Of a stretch of DNA of 64,000 nucleotides, positions 63,085 through 64,000 are shown piece after piece. Origin of the DNA: Hanleya hanleyi (taxonomy: Eukaryota > Mollusca > Polyplacophora > Lepidopleurida > Hanleyidae). How positions within the stretch are numbered: position 1 is the first letter of the stretch; each line of letters begins with the position of its first letter. Where the stretch lies: contig JAVTVY010045324.1 of assembly GCA_036873755.1 (NCBI GenBank), forward strand, positions 140,700 through 204,699. The letters run 5' to 3'. The notes beneath the pieces are model-generated. The model saw nothing but the letters and a program-made list of their open reading frames with translations, had not been told where the DNA came from and ran no database searches. A program made the position numbers and the translations under genes.

Positions 63085-63216
63085 TTCAAGATTTCGTCGG
63101 GAACCATGACGATCCCTATTGGAAATACTATGAGTCGTGGGTTCCCCATATGACAATTATTTGGCGGGAGATTTCACGTTGCGCTCCTAGACCTCCGTCT
63201 GATCGACGGAGGTAAA
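63085..63216 (+). repeat. Dispersed repeat ending in a 9-bp hairpin, copy 2
   Basis: Nearly identical to 20,690-20,833, including the end ACCTCCGTC-tgatc-GACGGAGGT-AAAAA. Confidence 0.75.
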
Positions 63217-63464
63217 AACTATAGGTTATACTCACCTAAGCAGCCAAAAGCATTTCGATCACGCAATAATCAGGCGTTGTAGAATCGGTCATTCACGATG
63301 GATTCGCGAACTGTATTCCATGTCATGAGAAACTCACACTTAATTGAACATATTTTGATCAACTGTATATATAGATTTTAAAATTGTAAGGGATTCTTTT
63401 AAGGACGATTTTAAGAGCCGTCTGTTTATTAAATAAATTTGTATGCAGGTACCAGATTGTTAAA

Positions 63465-63556
63465 GTCAGACAGAGATTTGTTTGATCGTCGCTATATAGC
63501 TGAAATCTTGCTGAACGCGACGTTAAACCTTAATTCTCTCTCTCTCTCTCTCTCTT
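63465..63556 (+). repeat. SINE-like dispersed element, (CT)n tail
   Basis: 'tttgatcgtcgctatatagc' then 'tgaaatcttgctgaacgcga' then 'cgttaaacc' and (CT)n, the plus-strand counterpart of the copy at 4,010-4,090. Confidence 0.65.
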
Positions 63557-63647
63557 TTGAACACGAACACGATCGAATAAAAAAGAGATTATATAGCGAG
63601 CATTCAACAATTCTCTTGCTTTGTTTGCAATTCAGAAAGGGGTCAGA

Positions 63648-64000
63648 ATGGAAGAAAGCGATGTAGCTGGTGTGTTTGATACCGCTGAATCAACCCTTGC
63701 CCTTATAAAAGAGGTTGGAACAGTCGTTAGCCATCCGGCTCTGACGATACTGCTGAAGAGATTACCGGAGCTTGGGGCAGCCTTTTCTTTCATCGGGTCG
63801 ATACTGTCTTTGATTGGGTCTTTTCACTCGGACGGAAAATACGAAGCTATCGTGGAGAGGTTCGCTGCAATAGAGCAAGCTAAGTAGGATATTGCCTGTA
63901 TCAAAAATGACGCACACATCTGGCTTAACCTCAGCAACGTTAACAACGCCATCCGAGAAGATGGTAAAGACATTACATGTATTACTATTTCTGATCAAGA
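63648..64000 (+). pseudogene. Unknown protein with in-frame TAG, cut by window end
   Basis: The frame from ATG 63,648 encodes an acidic start and then hydrophobic helices (LPELGAAFSFIGSILSLIGS) and an ERFAAIEQAK helix. A TAG follows at 63,885, after which the same frame stays open to the window end (IKNDAHIWLNLSNVNN). The layout (a hydrophobic segment and then a charged helix near the N-terminus) recalls Rapunzel-like and other helical membrane-inserting proteins, but I cannot assign it. It may be a pseudogene, a selenium-free readthrough case, an assembly error, or two exons. Low confidence. Confidence 0.35.

Overview
This is eukaryotic nuclear DNA, most likely from a mollusc and possibly a vetigastropod. 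The evidence is sparse exons with consensus splice sites in an AT-rich, transposon-dense background. Two copies of a short dispersed element end in (CT)n and carry an 'atagctgaaat-ttgctga-cg-cgacgttaaa' core, which I associate with gastropod genomes. The species call is inference.

Host gene (1,016-35,126, + strand). Fifteen separate exons all have phase 1-1 boundaries. Thirteen encode one calcium-binding EGF-like domain each, and two (5,898 and 33,846) encode a GCC2/GCC3 (ephrin-receptor-like) cysteine module. The order is EGFx5, GCC, EGFx6, GCC, EGFx2, which fits the interior of a large secreted or cell-surface protein of SCUBE/SVEP1/fibrillin type. Neither end of the gene is recognisable here. 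Its introns hold a 3.0-kb foldback element, several palindromic MITEs, a dead PIF/Harbinger element, non-LTR retrotransposon fragments, and dispersed repeats with copies elsewhere in the window.

Maverick/Polinton (adintovirus-like) element (35,917-56,571, about 20.7 kb). This is the main object in the window. It has long terminal inverted repeats of about 0.76-0.78 kb. Each is built from a CCAAT box, an NRF1-like site, a CRE (TGACGTCA), about 13 tandem copies of a unit of about 35-50 bp centred on ACAAGATGGCGGC (a YY1-type site), and an inward-facing TATAAAAG. The left repeat faces a gene encoding a CARD-like domain plus two PC4-like domains. The right repeat faces the protein-primed DNA polymerase B. 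Between them lie two RING-finger genes, a proline-rich acidic gene, two more PC4-like genes and a broken copy, a DDE integrase with chromodomain, a mucin-like single-pass membrane protein, a packaging ATPase, two small Polinton-type virion proteins, penton-like and pVI-like capsid proteins, a double-jelly-roll major capsid protein, an adenain-like protease, and a tRNA-Leu-like gene in the 3' region of polB. All morphogenesis genes are open. PolB is split into two overlapping frames at an A5 run. Capsid genes are packed with TAATG, TAAATG and TAAGATG junctions, and several TATA boxes overlap the stop codon of the preceding gene.

The element's left third is an accessory and regulatory region: CARD-PC4, two RINGs, a SUMO-interaction-like motif, a 3 x 67-bp repeat with perfect kappaB-type sites, and an array of small perfect hairpins. 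This looks like a module for interacting with host transcription and innate immunity, but that reading is inference.

Right flank (56,572-64,000). It contains a palindrome, a 1.6-kb dispersed repeat that also occurs at 15.1 kb, more small repeats, and at the edge an ORF interrupted by an in-frame TAG. No EGF exon was found to the right of the Maverick.
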